This document shows positions 8,588 to 15,579 of a stretch of 37,574 bases of DNA, one piece after another. Positions within the stretch are counted from its first letter, which is position 1, and every line of letters begins with the position of its first letter. Made by a program: the position numbers and the translations under genes. Under the pieces are notes generated by a model. It saw only the letters and a program-made list of their open reading frames with translations. It was not told the DNA's origin and did no database searches. Source of the stretch: Candidatus Adiutrix sp. (GTDB lineage: Bacteria > Desulfobacterota > Desulfarculia > Adiutricales > Adiutricaceae); NCBI GenBank assembly GCA_031261565.1, contig JAISJK010000053.1:1-37574 (forward strand), in the 5' to 3' direction.

Positions 8588-8896
8588 CTATTCATCGTCC
8601 ACCCCGGCCCATTTCAGGCCATCTTGGAAGGGCTGGCTCACCTTGCCGCAGGGATGCCCATAGCTAGGGTATATCTCCATGGCCCGGCGGGCGAAAGCAG
8701 ACCCAGGGTTGGCCGGCTGGTTGCGGTTGCGGCCGGCGGCCAGGAAGTTGGCCTCGGTCTCAGGATCATCAAAATATCGCCCGGCCTCCTGTTCAAGCTC
8801 CTCCTGCCGGTCAAGCCAGCATTGGCGGTCAAGCTCCTTTTCATAGAGGGGGTCAATCCTGGCGTTATAGTCATCCCTCATTGCGGCGAAGTTCAT
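8588..8896 (-). CDS. Small hypothetical protein in the recombination operon
   Basis: A 102-residue, strongly charged protein (Asp/Glu/Arg-rich, DPLYEKELDRQ and RQEELEQEAGRYF) likely to be helical in its first half. I recognise no domain. Its ATG overlaps the stop of the ERCC4 nuclease gene (ATGA, 8893-8896), which indicates coupled translation and supports it being real. A partner or modulator of the nuclease is possible but unproven. About 110 bases separate it from the next gene, including one element motif at 8562-8571. Confidence 0.6.
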   Translation of the reverse strand: MNFAAMRDDYNARIDPLYEKELDRQCWLDRQEELEQEAGRYFDDPETEANFLAAGRNRNQPANPGSAFARRAMEIYPSYGHPCGKVSQPFQDGLKWAGVDDE

Positions 8897-9369
8897 AGGG
8901 CCACCTCCTGGCCGTGAGCCTTGATGATTGCCTTATAGCGGGCCTCGGCCTCCCGGAGATACTTCGACAGTAGCCAGTAGCAGGAATACTCAGCCGCCCG
9001 CCTATTCCCAGCCCAGATAAACGGCACCCGGTGACGAACCTGAAAGGCCAGGATGCTTTGGGCGGCCGCATGCGGGTTTAGGTTGCTGTGGTATTGCTTG
9101 GCCGTCAGCTCCTCAAAGCCGTTTTCGATAATCACCGCGAAGTAGTCCAGCCCCCGCCCCCTGGCCAGCTCCCGCTCAAACCTATCCCGGTTGGAGCCGG
9201 TGAGGCACCCCACCAAATCAGCCAGGCTCTTGCGCTCCAGGGCCACCCGATCCTCCAGGCCCACAAGGGAGTAATCCCCGGTGGCCAGCGTCCCCACCAC
9301 CACCTCCACAGCCTCCCGGCCCTCAAAGGTGAAAGGCTTTTGCTCCCGGGTATCAACTATTATCTTCAT
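8893..9369 (-). CDS. ERCC4/XPF-type nuclease domain protein
   Basis: A 158-residue stand-alone ERCC4 nuclease. The signature is clear: IIVDTREQKPF at the N-terminus, LATGDYSL, then VALERKSLADLVGCL (the ERKx3D catalytic core) and later DRFERELARG. This fold cuts branched or flap DNA. Phage and satellite versions usually act in replication or recombination, resolving intermediates. The ribosome site GAGAGG lies upstream of the ATG. The gene overlaps its upstream neighbour by 17 bases and its downstream neighbour by four, so it belongs to the operon that continues to the Cas4-like nuclease, recT and ssb. There is no helix-hairpin-helix domain, typical of small phage versions. Confidence 0.88.
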   Translation of the reverse strand: MKIIVDTREQKPFTFEGREAVEVVVGTLATGDYSLVGLEDRVALERKSLADLVGCLTGSNRDRFERELARGRGLDYFAVIIENGFEELTAKQYHSNLNPHAAAQSILAFQVRHRVPFIWAGNRRAAEYSCYWLLSKYLREAEARYKAIIKAHGQEVAL

Positions 9370-9571
9370 GCTTTCCTCTCACCAATATCCGGCCACATAC
9401 GCCGCCGCCGCAGATACTTTTAGGGTCAGACCTCATCAGCCGACAGGCCGGTGAATTAAACTTTAGCCTCTGATATTTCCCATCCATGTAATACATACAG
9501 CGGAGACGGCTGGCTTTTTCAGGGGCCACATCCTCCCCCAATGCCTTGTATTCCTTTCTAAATTCAGTCAT
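9353..9571 (-). CDS. Small Cys-containing hypothetical protein
   Basis: A 72-residue basic protein with four cysteines (RLRCMYY, SPACRL and, near the end, SICGGGVCGR), which could form a small metal site although the spacing is not a standard zinc ribbon. It is the first gene after the iteron-like region and overlaps the ERCC4 gene by 17 bases. The ribosome site is weak. No family is recognised. Confidence 0.5.
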   Translation of the reverse strand: MTEFRKEYKALGEDVAPEKASRLRCMYYMDGKYQRLKFNSPACRLMRSDPKSICGGGVCGRILVRGKHEDNS

Positions 9572-9620
9572 CGCCAGCCCCGTCTATCATCAGGATTGCC
9601 ACAAGGGGGAAACCTTGGGC

Positions 9621-9810
9621 GGTGGGTTTGGTGGGTTTGTGGTGGGTTTGCCCGGCCGCAAACCCCCACCCGGAAAGCCAGCACTGTCATACCCTTGAGG
9701 CTTGCGGTGGGTTTGGTGGGTTTCATCTTCTTACCTTACGCGTAGGGAATACTAGAAGTGATTCTAGTACAACGAGAGGAATCACCCCCCTAAAACCCAC
9801 CTAAACCACC
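9621..9810. other. Iteron-like repeat array with hairpin: putative replication origin
   Basis: This gene-free stretch between the helicase gene and the recombination operon carries GGTGGGTTTG at 9621, 9630, 9641 and 9706, and GGTGGGTTTC at 9715. The inverted form AAACCCACC is at 9793-9801 and AAACCACC at 9803-9810. Inside the array are a perfect 8-base inverted repeat TACTAGAA/TTCTAGTA with a 4-base loop (9750-9769) and the palindrome TACGCGTA (9737-9744). Iterons plus a stem-loop beside a primase-helicase pair is the usual look of a satellite or plasmid origin. It could alternatively or also be the operator region for the downstream operon. Confidence 0.6.
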
Positions 9811-9817
9811 AACCCTG

Positions 9818-11428
9818 TCACCCTTCCACTTTCCAAAATTTGATCCCTTGGTAGCGCTTGCTGGATATTTTCAGGCCGTCAACTATCCGGCCCTCGTAAC
9901 TTTTGAGCCACTTCCCCAGGGTTTTAGGTTTCACCCCTTGCGGGGAGTTTATAGCGTTATCAATAGCTTCCTGAAGTTGGGCTGACCCCTGTTTAATGGC
10001 CTCGGCCGCTGTTTTGGATTCATTGCCAAAGCACTCATGCCAGGCCGTCAGCACTTCCCCCAGGCTCTCAGTCACCGGATCAAGCTCGGCCAGGCTATCC
10101 TTGGTCACCAGCGGATCATCCATCCCCAGCCAGACCACCGCCCCGCGAACCAGATCAGACCAGGCCTCGAAGCGTCCGAACTCACTCCACCCTTGTGGCT
10201 TGGGTTTCCCGGCCAGGTGGTAAGCCCGCAGGATGTTTAGCCCGGCGGCCACCAGGCGGCCCCGGTTGGCCGGCACCCATTGCCGCAGGTCAACCTCAAA
10301 AGCCCGTTCCTCTGGATGCTCAACCCCGGCATCCATGGCAATCCTCAAGGCCCTAGTGGTCAGGTCTCCAGCCAGGGTTAGGTTATTCCCCGTGGCCAAA
10401 AATGTTACCAGGTTGGGAATGGTGGATGTTTTTGACTGCCCTAAAATCCGGCCCCCTATTTCCGGGTTGGTTATCCAGTCGCAGAGCTTTCCACTTTTAA
10501 AGGGCCGGTCGATATTGTCGAAACATTGGATCGTCTCCCCGGCCAGGGCCAGACTTAAAACACTCTTGGCCAGCTCCTCAGCGTCAGTCGTGTAGGAAGC
10601 GCTGGCCCAATTATTACGGCCGGCCCCAACAAAGGCGATCAGCCAGGCCAGCAGAGTTTTTCCCGTGGCCATTGTCCTGGCTGTTATCGCGAACATTGGG
10701 ACTACTGATAAGCAGGGCCTGGCGATCACGGTCAACACGGCCGCCACCGCCGCCGCCTTATCAGGATCGTCCACAAAGGGGAAGCCCGCCAACGGCGCTA
10801 AAATGGCCGTCAGGGCCTTTTCAGCGTCTTCCCTTGTCGGCGTATCCAGAACCGGAGAAAACTTGCCCCCGGCCAAAAATAGCCCGGTCTCCGGGTCATG
10901 CCCCGGCCTCTGTAAAATACTTCCATCCGGCCGGATAGTGGGGGCGGTTATCAGGCCCCGTAAAACAGGCAGGCCGCATTTACGGGCCTCGGATAAATAG
11001 GCCCCGGCCGTTTCGCGGTCAAGGCCGCAGGGCTTGAAATCTTTCAATCGCTTGTCAAATTTAGTGAAGGTAACCTTATCAGCCAGGGCGGCCCTCAGCC
11101 CATCCACCGTCAACCCCCTCACCGTGGGCTGGGTCAGCGGCCCCCTAACAATATCAATGGCCGGAACATCAAGCACCACCACCAGCTGGCCCCCCCGCTG
11201 AAAATACCGTCCGTAGCCAGACAGTCGCTCGTCAATGGCTGTATAGGCCTTGTCAAGCTCATCGGCTTTTAGTTGAATCTTGACCTTGACTTGGGGCGGG
11301 GTCTCGTGGTATTCTTCAGATACAACAACCTTTCCCTGAATCTCTTTTAGCCCGGCGGCCGTCCCAGTTGCCGGGCTTGTTTTTGGTTTGGGTTGATACT
11401 TTTTCCGGGTTACAGGTTCAACAGCCAT
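9818..11428 (-). CDS. Replicative helicase-like AAA ATPase of the element
   Basis: A protein of about 536 residues whose centre is a P-loop ATPase: Walker A in FAITARTMATGKTLLAW, Walker B in ETIQCFDNIDRPF, a sensor-like VTFLATGNN and a nearby arginine cluster (TTRALRIAM). The N-terminal 200 residues are less conserved, including the block VDGLRAALADKVTF. The arrangement resembles phage and plasmid replication helicases with a DUF927-like or superfamily 3-type core. ATG at 11428 is preferred over a TTG at 11449 because AAGGA lies six to seven bases before it. It overlaps the primase gene end by 11 bases. Together with the primase and the iteron-like repeats downstream it should drive autonomous replication. 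Confidence 0.8.
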   Translation of the reverse strand: MAVEPVTRKKYQPKPKTSPATGTAAGLKEIQGKVVVSEEYHETPPQVKVKIQLKADELDKAYTAIDERLSGYGRYFQRGGQLVVVLDVPAIDIVRGPLTQPTVRGLTVDGLRAALADKVTFTKFDKRLKDFKPCGLDRETAGAYLSEARKCGLPVLRGLITAPTIRPDGSILQRPGHDPETGLFLAGGKFSPVLDTPTREDAEKALTAILAPLAGFPFVDDPDKAAAVAAVLTVIARPCLSVVPMFAITARTMATGKTLLAWLIAFVGAGRNNWASASYTTDAEELAKSVLSLALAGETIQCFDNIDRPFKSGKLCDWITNPEIGGRILGQSKTSTIPNLVTFLATGNNLTLAGDLTTRALRIAMDAGVEHPEERAFEVDLRQWVPANRGRLVAAGLNILRAYHLAGKPKPQGWSEFGRFEAWSDLVRGAVVWLGMDDPLVTKDSLAELDPVTESLGEVLTAWHECFGNESKTAAEAIKQGSAQLQEAIDNAINSPQGVKPKTLGKWLKSYEGRIVDGLKISSKRYQGIKFWKVEG

Positions 11429-12425
11429 TGCGGTTCCTTTCCAATTCAATCAGGTCAGCCAAGTCAAACTTGGGCGGCCAGTCTTCTTTGATTTCAACAA
11501 ACTCGATATATTCACGATTCTCCGAATATGCGGCCAGGGTCTCGGCTATCCCCTGTATAGCTTTCAGCCCGGTTGGGTCTGCGTCAGGCCAGAGGATAAA
11601 AGGGCCGCAACCGTCCAACATTCGCCAGTCAGACCAATGCCAGGCCCCGCCGCCGCCGTGCCAGGTAACCGGGATACAAAAGCAGTCAACGATTTCAGCC
11701 ACAAGAAAGGGATAGTCAGCGGCCGCTTGATAACATTTTTCGCCCTCGACAATCAACACCGGCCGGGCGTCACCTTCGCGCCGGGCTTGCCAGACCTCGG
11801 CCAGCCCCAACAGCGGGCGGCCCGGGCCAGGGGGGAGCCGCCGATGCCAGCCCACAACGCCGCACAACTCGCCATAGCTTAAGGGCAGTATCAGCTTCCC
11901 CTTGCCGGTCAAGGGGTTGACATGCCAGCGGAGGATATAAAAAGCTGTCTGCCAGTCTGCCGGCCTCTGGTAGTGGCTGGCCAGGTCAGCCTTGCGGCCG
12001 TTGATGATCATGGCTGATTCGGGAGGTTTGCCGGGCGGGATCAGCTGGGTAAATCCCCGGTCAGGCGGGCCAGGCTGGGGAGACTTGGCCCCCACAAGGG
12101 AGAGACCGGGCTGGCTATCTTCCCTTGTGGATCCGCTCCGGGTCTGGCCGCCGGGGTCAAGACCGTATTCATCGCAGAGCCGCCGGGCCGCTTCACCTTG
12201 GCCGCAGTTCCACCTTGTCGCAACCAGGCCGATAATGTCCCGGCCCTTTTCGCCAGTCGCATTGTCGCACCAGGCCCCGTTGGTCATGTTGACGCAAAAG
12301 CTCCGGCCCCGTCCGCCGGTCAGGTCGGCCGCCTGAAATTCACGGCCCGCCCTATGGCCACCCGGTAAAAATGTTGGCCAGTCCAGCCGGGTCAACAGCT
12401 CCCGGTTGATAGCCTTGAAGTCCAT
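11418..12425 (-). CDS. TOPRIM-domain DNA primase of the element
   Basis: A 335-residue primase-like protein. The N-terminal half has the zinc-binding-primase-like block NMTNGAWCDNATGEKGRDII followed by a helix near EAARRLCDEYGL. The C-terminal half has a TOPRIM core: VLIVEGEKCYQAA (catalytic Glu) and FILWPDADPTG (DxD metal site). It should make RNA primers for element replication. Its ATG overlaps the stop of the small AlpA-like gene upstream (TGATG at 12427-12423), and it overlaps the helicase downstream. Its coding sequence includes a perfect 10-base inverted pair of the element motif (12091-12130). Its first bases are duplicated at 12665-12708. Confidence 0.83.
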   Translation of the reverse strand: MDFKAINRELLTRLDWPTFLPGGHRAGREFQAADLTGGRGRSFCVNMTNGAWCDNATGEKGRDIIGLVATRWNCGQGEAARRLCDEYGLDPGGQTRSGSTREDSQPGLSLVGAKSPQPGPPDRGFTQLIPPGKPPESAMIINGRKADLASHYQRPADWQTAFYILRWHVNPLTGKGKLILPLSYGELCGVVGWHRRLPPGPGRPLLGLAEVWQARREGDARPVLIVEGEKCYQAAADYPFLVAEIVDCFCIPVTWHGGGGAWHWSDWRMLDGCGPFILWPDADPTGLKAIQGIAETLAAYSENREYIEFVEIKEDWPPKFDLADLIELERNRNGC

Positions 12426-12447
12426 CAGCGTTTAGCCCCGGCGGCCG
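12404..12447. repeat. 44-base direct repeat, copy 1
   Basis: These 44 bases are identical to 12665-12708. They cover the last codons of the AlpA-like gene at 12425-12634 (ending AAGAKR-stop) and the first codons of the primase gene (MDFKAIN). See the finding on duplication. Confidence 0.95.
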
Positions 12448-12634
12448 CTGGCTGTGTTAAGAGGGCCTCTAAATCAGCGATGCGCCAGACGGTCGTTTTG
12501 TTGCCGATTTTAATTCCGGCTGGCACCTTTCCAGTCTGCACCCAATGCCACCAGGTGGATTCCCCAATCCCGAAAAACTCAGCACACCCCCGCGCCCGGA
12601 GCGCCCCCTTGATTTTTGAATAATCAATAGCCAT
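12425..12634 (-). CDS. AlpA-like HTH protein 2
   Basis: A 69-residue AlpA/MerR-fold DNA-binding protein: CAEFFGIGESTWWHWVQTGK is the helix-turn-helix, followed by the wing (VPAGIKIGNKTTVWRI) and DLEALL. In P4-like elements AlpA proteins activate integrase or excision genes; this one begins the replication run. GGAGG lies six bases upstream. The stop overlaps the primase start by one base (TGATG). Its C-terminal AAGAKR is encoded by the 44-base repeat shared with the next AlpA-like gene. Confidence 0.82.
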   Translation of the reverse strand: MAIDYSKIKGALRARGCAEFFGIGESTWWHWVQTGKVPAGIKIGNKTTVWRIADLEALLTQPAAAGAKR

Positions 12635-12664
12635 TTAAACCTCCAATAACCTAAAACTTATTCT

Positions 12665-12708
12665 GGTTGATAGCCTTGAAGTCCATCAGCGTTTAGCCCC
12701 GGCGGCCG
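12665..12708. repeat. 44-base direct repeat, copy 2
   Basis: An exact copy of 12404-12447. It spans the end of the AlpA-like gene at 12686-12892 and a dead fragment of the primase start (first seven codons), which shows that a gene plus junction was duplicated or inserted by recombination. Confidence 0.95.
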
Positions 12709-12892
12709 GGTCAACCCTTTGTCTCAAAGCCCAAGCTTCCAGGTCGGCCAGGCGATACCGAACACTCCGGCCAAATTTCATGTAGGGCACCCGATGCCGT
12801 CTGGTCACGATATCTTTGGCCAGGAAAATCTCACTCATCTTTAAAAATTCGGCGGCCTCTTTCCGGCTTAAAAAAGTTTCAGCTTGTTCCAT
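12686..12892 (-). CDS. AlpA-like HTH protein 1
   Basis: A 68-residue AlpA/excisionase-type protein: FLSRKEAAEFLKMSEIFL is the helix-turn-helix, RVPYMKFGRSVRYRLADLEAW the wing and following helix. TAGGTGA lies upstream of the ATG. It is the first gene after the AACGTTA-containing promoter region and may regulate it. Its last residues (AGAKR) and the bases that follow are identical to the end of the second AlpA-like gene, but the helix-turn-helix regions differ, so the two probably bind different sites. Confidence 0.82.
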   Translation of the reverse strand: MEQAETFLSRKEAAEFLKMSEIFLAKDIVTRRHRVPYMKFGRSVRYRLADLEAWALRQRVDPAAGAKR

Positions 12893-12943
12893 TGTTCACC
12901 TACCAGTCATAATGTTTTACTGAGTTTCCCTTGTTCTCCTAAT

Positions 12944-12978
12944 AAGATATGGCAAGTATTAACGTTATTTCAACGTTA
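12944..12978 (-). promoter_or_regulatory. Probable promoter and AACGTTA operators of the replication genes
   Basis: On the minus strand TTGAAA (12968-12973) and TATCTT (12944-12949) are 18 bases apart upstream of the first AlpA-like gene. The heptamer AACGTTA sits in the spacer (12961-12967) and again over the -35 box (12972-12978), 11 bases apart. A third copy is at 13045-13051. Placement over the promoter suggests an operator for an element regulator; the -10 match is modest. Confidence 0.4.
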
Positions 12979-13004
12979 GAATCTCAAAAATTGAAAATAA
13001 AAAT

Positions 13005-13031
13005 GCCGGTATATCAATTAGATATACCAGC
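13005..13031 (-). terminator. Rho-independent terminator after the cargo gene
   Basis: An 11-base stem with one mismatch (13005-13015 with 13021-13031, centred on GGTATATC/GATATACC) and a 5-base loop lies about 30 bases after the stop of the 13063-14169 gene. On the minus strand it is followed by CATTTTTATTTT. A second 8-base hairpin (13040-13047 with 13059-13066) overlaps the stop codon. Confidence 0.65.
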
Positions 13032-13062
13032 ATAAAAAAATAATAACGTTAATTTGATGTTA

Positions 13063-14169
13063 TTATTTTCGCAATGGCCGTAAGTTTGGATATTTTTTCA
13101 TCATGTAATCAATATCACCTTGTATTTTTTTTAAGTCATTCGTGAAATTGTTTTTATTGGTGGATGATTCGGCTTTCCTTATTTTAACGTCAATATAAGT
13201 CCTCAGCCTTCTGGGGCGCGCATAGTTTTTGCGTGGGGCGTCTTTCTCGTCCTGCTTTATCGCCTCCTCCCATGCTGCCAGGTCGATCTCAACATTATCC
13301 CCCTGGCCAACTCGCCCATCGGAACTCGGGGCGCTTTCAAGGGGGGAATCCTGGGCGGCCTGTGCAGGGGGGTCTTTGATAAGTAACTTTTCAACCTCGG
13401 CCTTGTCGAACCACATCCTTGCAAGGTAGGTTTTGTATGCTTCTATAATTCCATCATTGGCATACAGGCTTTTTATATCTCGTTCGAACATATCAAAGTT
13501 GAAAAAGAAAAGCTGGCCTTTAATATCTTCACTGTTAAAGGGCTGGCCGTCAATTAAAACACGCCAGAACACCGGCATAATGGTTTTCCAGGCATAGCCA
13601 TAGGTGTCAAAATTTAGGTTGGGATATTCTTCCCTAAAGCCTTCTGCCGCAACAATAGCCTCAAAATTAGGGTCTGTCAGTTCCCTGATTTCCAGATCCA
13701 ACTGGCGGCATTTAATTTCCCAGGCTGATTTTAGCCGTGTTAGCTCATCAAACGAATAATCTTTAAAATAATTATCCTCATTATATGGTGGAATCCATAG
13801 GCCCGGAATATCCTGCCCGTATCCTTTGCCCATTCTCCCCAGCAAGGTGTGGGGGTTTTTCTCTTCCCAGGCGGCCATCAACTGGCCCAAAGCCCACTTT
13901 ATATTAGCCAATTTAAGCCGGATAGGCTTGACCTTTAAAATATCGTCCCAATCCCACCTAACCTCCTCACCGCTTTGGATATGGTCATGGGGGTCAACTC
14001 CCGGCGGGGGATATTCGGGCACCCGTTGTATTTTGCTGAGCTCATAAATAGGCTTTTCAATTTCGGCTATATAAGCGGTCAGTTTTCCGCTATAGCAATG
14101 CTCTCCCAACCCTGCGGCCGACAGGCCGTAATCTTTCATGACTTTTTGGCCGGTAATCCATTCTCTCAT
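13063..14169 (-). CDS. Unknown cargo protein coupled to the integrase
   Basis: A 368-residue soluble protein that I do not recognise. The N-terminus (MREWITGQKVMKDYGLSAAG, then an acidic, aromatic segment) resembles the short HTH-like leader of many uncharacterised element proteins. The middle is rich in aromatic and charged residues (the segments IKGQLFFFNFDMFERDIKSL and FWRVLIDGQPF). A low-complexity linker near residues 270-290 leads to a basic C-terminus (NYARPRRLRTYIDVKIRK). No catalytic motif or membrane segment is evident. Its ATG overlaps the integrase stop (ATGA, 14166-14169), so it is translated with the integrase, and a terminator follows. It is visibly more AT-rich than its neighbours. 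Position suggests an accessory function such as defence or regulation; that is only inference. Confidence 0.7.
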   Translation of the reverse strand: MREWITGQKVMKDYGLSAAGLGEHCYSGKLTAYIAEIEKPIYELSKIQRVPEYPPPGVDPHDHIQSGEEVRWDWDDILKVKPIRLKLANIKWALGQLMAAWEEKNPHTLLGRMGKGYGQDIPGLWIPPYNEDNYFKDYSFDELTRLKSAWEIKCRQLDLEIRELTDPNFEAIVAAEGFREEYPNLNFDTYGYAWKTIMPVFWRVLIDGQPFNSEDIKGQLFFFNFDMFERDIKSLYANDGIIEAYKTYLARMWFDKAEVEKLLIKDPPAQAAQDSPLESAPSSDGRVGQGDNVEIDLAAWEEAIKQDEKDAPRKNYARPRRLRTYIDVKIRKAESSTNKNNFTNDLKKIQGDIDYMMKKYPNLRPLRK

Positions 14170-15467
14170 TTAGCCCCCCTCAGCTCGTCCAAATAGTCGG
14201 CCCACCAAATCATCAACTCCCGGCGCTCCTCCCGGTATTGGGCGTGGTTATAGGCTTCCCTGATAGCGTTCTTTTCAGCGTGGGCCAGTTGGGCCTCAAC
14301 AACATCCGGCCTGAAACCATGCTCATTGGCCAGGGTAGAGAACATGGCTCGGAAGCCGTGGACAGTAATTTGATCTTGGCCGTAGCCCATGCGCCGGATC
14401 GCGTTCAACAGGCCCATATCAGATATACAGCGCGTGGCGCTATGGGGGGAGGGGAACACCAGAGCGCCGTGCCCGGTAAACTCCTTCAGCGCCTCCAAGA
14501 GGGAGACCACTTGCGGGGCCAGGGGGACTAAATGCGGCTTTTTCATTTTCATCCGGCCGGCGGGGACAACCCATTCACCGGCCTCCAGTTTTATTTCCTG
14601 CCACTCAGCCCCGCGTAGCTCACAGCTCCGCAGGAAGACATAGGGCAAAATCTTTAGAGCGAAGACAATGCTTATATCACCGGGGTAATCGTCAATATCC
14701 CGGAGTAGCTGGCCGATCTCCTGGGGGTCTGTTATGGTGGCGTAGTGTTGCGTTTGAACAGAGGGCAGGGCCTCAGACAGACCGGCGGCCACATCATATT
14801 TCACATAGCCGCAGAGGCGGGCGTAGCGACAAACCTGACCGGCTATTTGGGCCAGCCTGTGCGCCGTCTCGATAGCCCCCCGGGCCTCAGCCTTGCGGAT
14901 AGTCGCCAGTATATGCGCCGGCTCAATGGTCGTAAAAGGCATGGCCCCCAGGTCAGGGAGCAACTGGCGTTCAAGGCGGGAAAGTATCGTTTTTTGGTGC
15001 CCCTCGCAAAAGGTAGACCGTTTTTTAGAGAACCACTCGCGGGCCACCGCCTCGAAGGTGTTGGCGGCCTCCCGGGCCTCAGCCTGGGCCACCGCCTTAG
15101 CCTCCTGCTTCACGGCGCTGGGGTCAACCCCGGCGGCCAGCATCTCTTTGGCCTCGTCTCTTTTTTGGCGGGCGGCCTTGAGGGAAACATGGGGGTAAAC
15201 ACCCAGGGCCAGGAGTTTCTCCCGCCCATCAAAGCTGTATTTCAGCCTCCAGAGCTTGGAGCCGGAGGGACAACACAGTATAAACAGCCCCTGGCCGTCA
15301 AACAGCTTGTAGGGGGTATCTTTAGGCTTGGCCGTGGCTATCTGCCGGTCTAACAGGGGGATGATCCGCTTCATAATAGGGCGCTCCGGGGCCGGGCTTA
15401 ACGGTTGGGGGTATGCCATTTTTGCCCCACCCTCAAACCCAAAACTTACCCCATATATTACCCCCAA
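14166..15467 (-). CDS. int: P4-type tyrosine integrase
   Basis: A site-specific recombinase of the P4/CP4-57 class acting at tRNA-Leu. The N-terminus has the family's DUF4102-like arm-binding domain (AKPKDTPYKLFDGQGLFILC, then LGVYPHVSLKAARQKRDEAK). The catalytic half shows the first Arg in FLRSCELRGAEW, the conserved Lys region (MKMKKPHLVPL), HGFRAMFSTLA (H-x-x-R), AQLAHAEKN (second His) and the nucleophilic Tyr in EAYNHAQY. Family proteins start near MKRIIPLLDRQ, so the ATG at 15374 or 15419 is more likely than 15467. It is the gene nearest the intact tRNA and reads away from it. Its stop is coupled to the unknown cargo gene. Confidence 0.93.
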   Translation of the reverse strand: MGVIYGVSFGFEGGAKMAYPQPLSPAPERPIMKRIIPLLDRQIATAKPKDTPYKLFDGQGLFILCCPSGSKLWRLKYSFDGREKLLALGVYPHVSLKAARQKRDEAKEMLAAGVDPSAVKQEAKAVAQAEAREAANTFEAVAREWFSKKRSTFCEGHQKTILSRLERQLLPDLGAMPFTTIEPAHILATIRKAEARGAIETAHRLAQIAGQVCRYARLCGYVKYDVAAGLSEALPSVQTQHYATITDPQEIGQLLRDIDDYPGDISIVFALKILPYVFLRSCELRGAEWQEIKLEAGEWVVPAGRMKMKKPHLVPLAPQVVSLLEALKEFTGHGALVFPSPHSATRCISDMGLLNAIRRMGYGQDQITVHGFRAMFSTLANEHGFRPDVVEAQLAHAEKNAIREAYNHAQYREERRELMIWWADYLDELRGAK

Positions 15468-15478
15468 AGACGGGGTAT
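15446..15478. promoter_or_regulatory. Putative integrase arm-type sites, right end
   Basis: TTACCCC occurs at 15446 and 15458 (12-base pitch, as at the left end) and an inverted GGGGTAT at 15472-15478, around the integrase gene start and within about 110-140 bases of the attachment core. Overlap with the integrase start region would let bound integrase also limit its own expression. Confidence 0.5.
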
Positions 15479-15530
15479 GTCAAATGGTCTTGATTAATCT
15501 TAGCTGGTCTGTCAAATCACATAAAAGCTA

Positions 15531-15563
15531 AGCCCCATAAGGCTTTTTAGACTTTATGGGGCT
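15531..15563 (-). terminator. Hairpin after tRNA-Leu, likely terminator
   Basis: AGCCCCATAA (15531-15540) and TTATGGGGCT (15554-15563) form a perfect 10-base stem with a 13-base loop, starting 17 bases beyond the tRNA CCA end on the minus strand. A TAGCTTTTA stretch follows. It probably ends the arg-dap-tRNA transcript and shields the element. Confidence 0.6.
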
Positions 15564-15579
15564 GTTTGGGATTCATCTT

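Noticed and set aside
9622-9804. 60-codon plus-strand frame across the iteron-like region
   Set aside because: Its residues come from the repeats (runs of GLVGL-like and histidine-rich sequence); no ribosome site.
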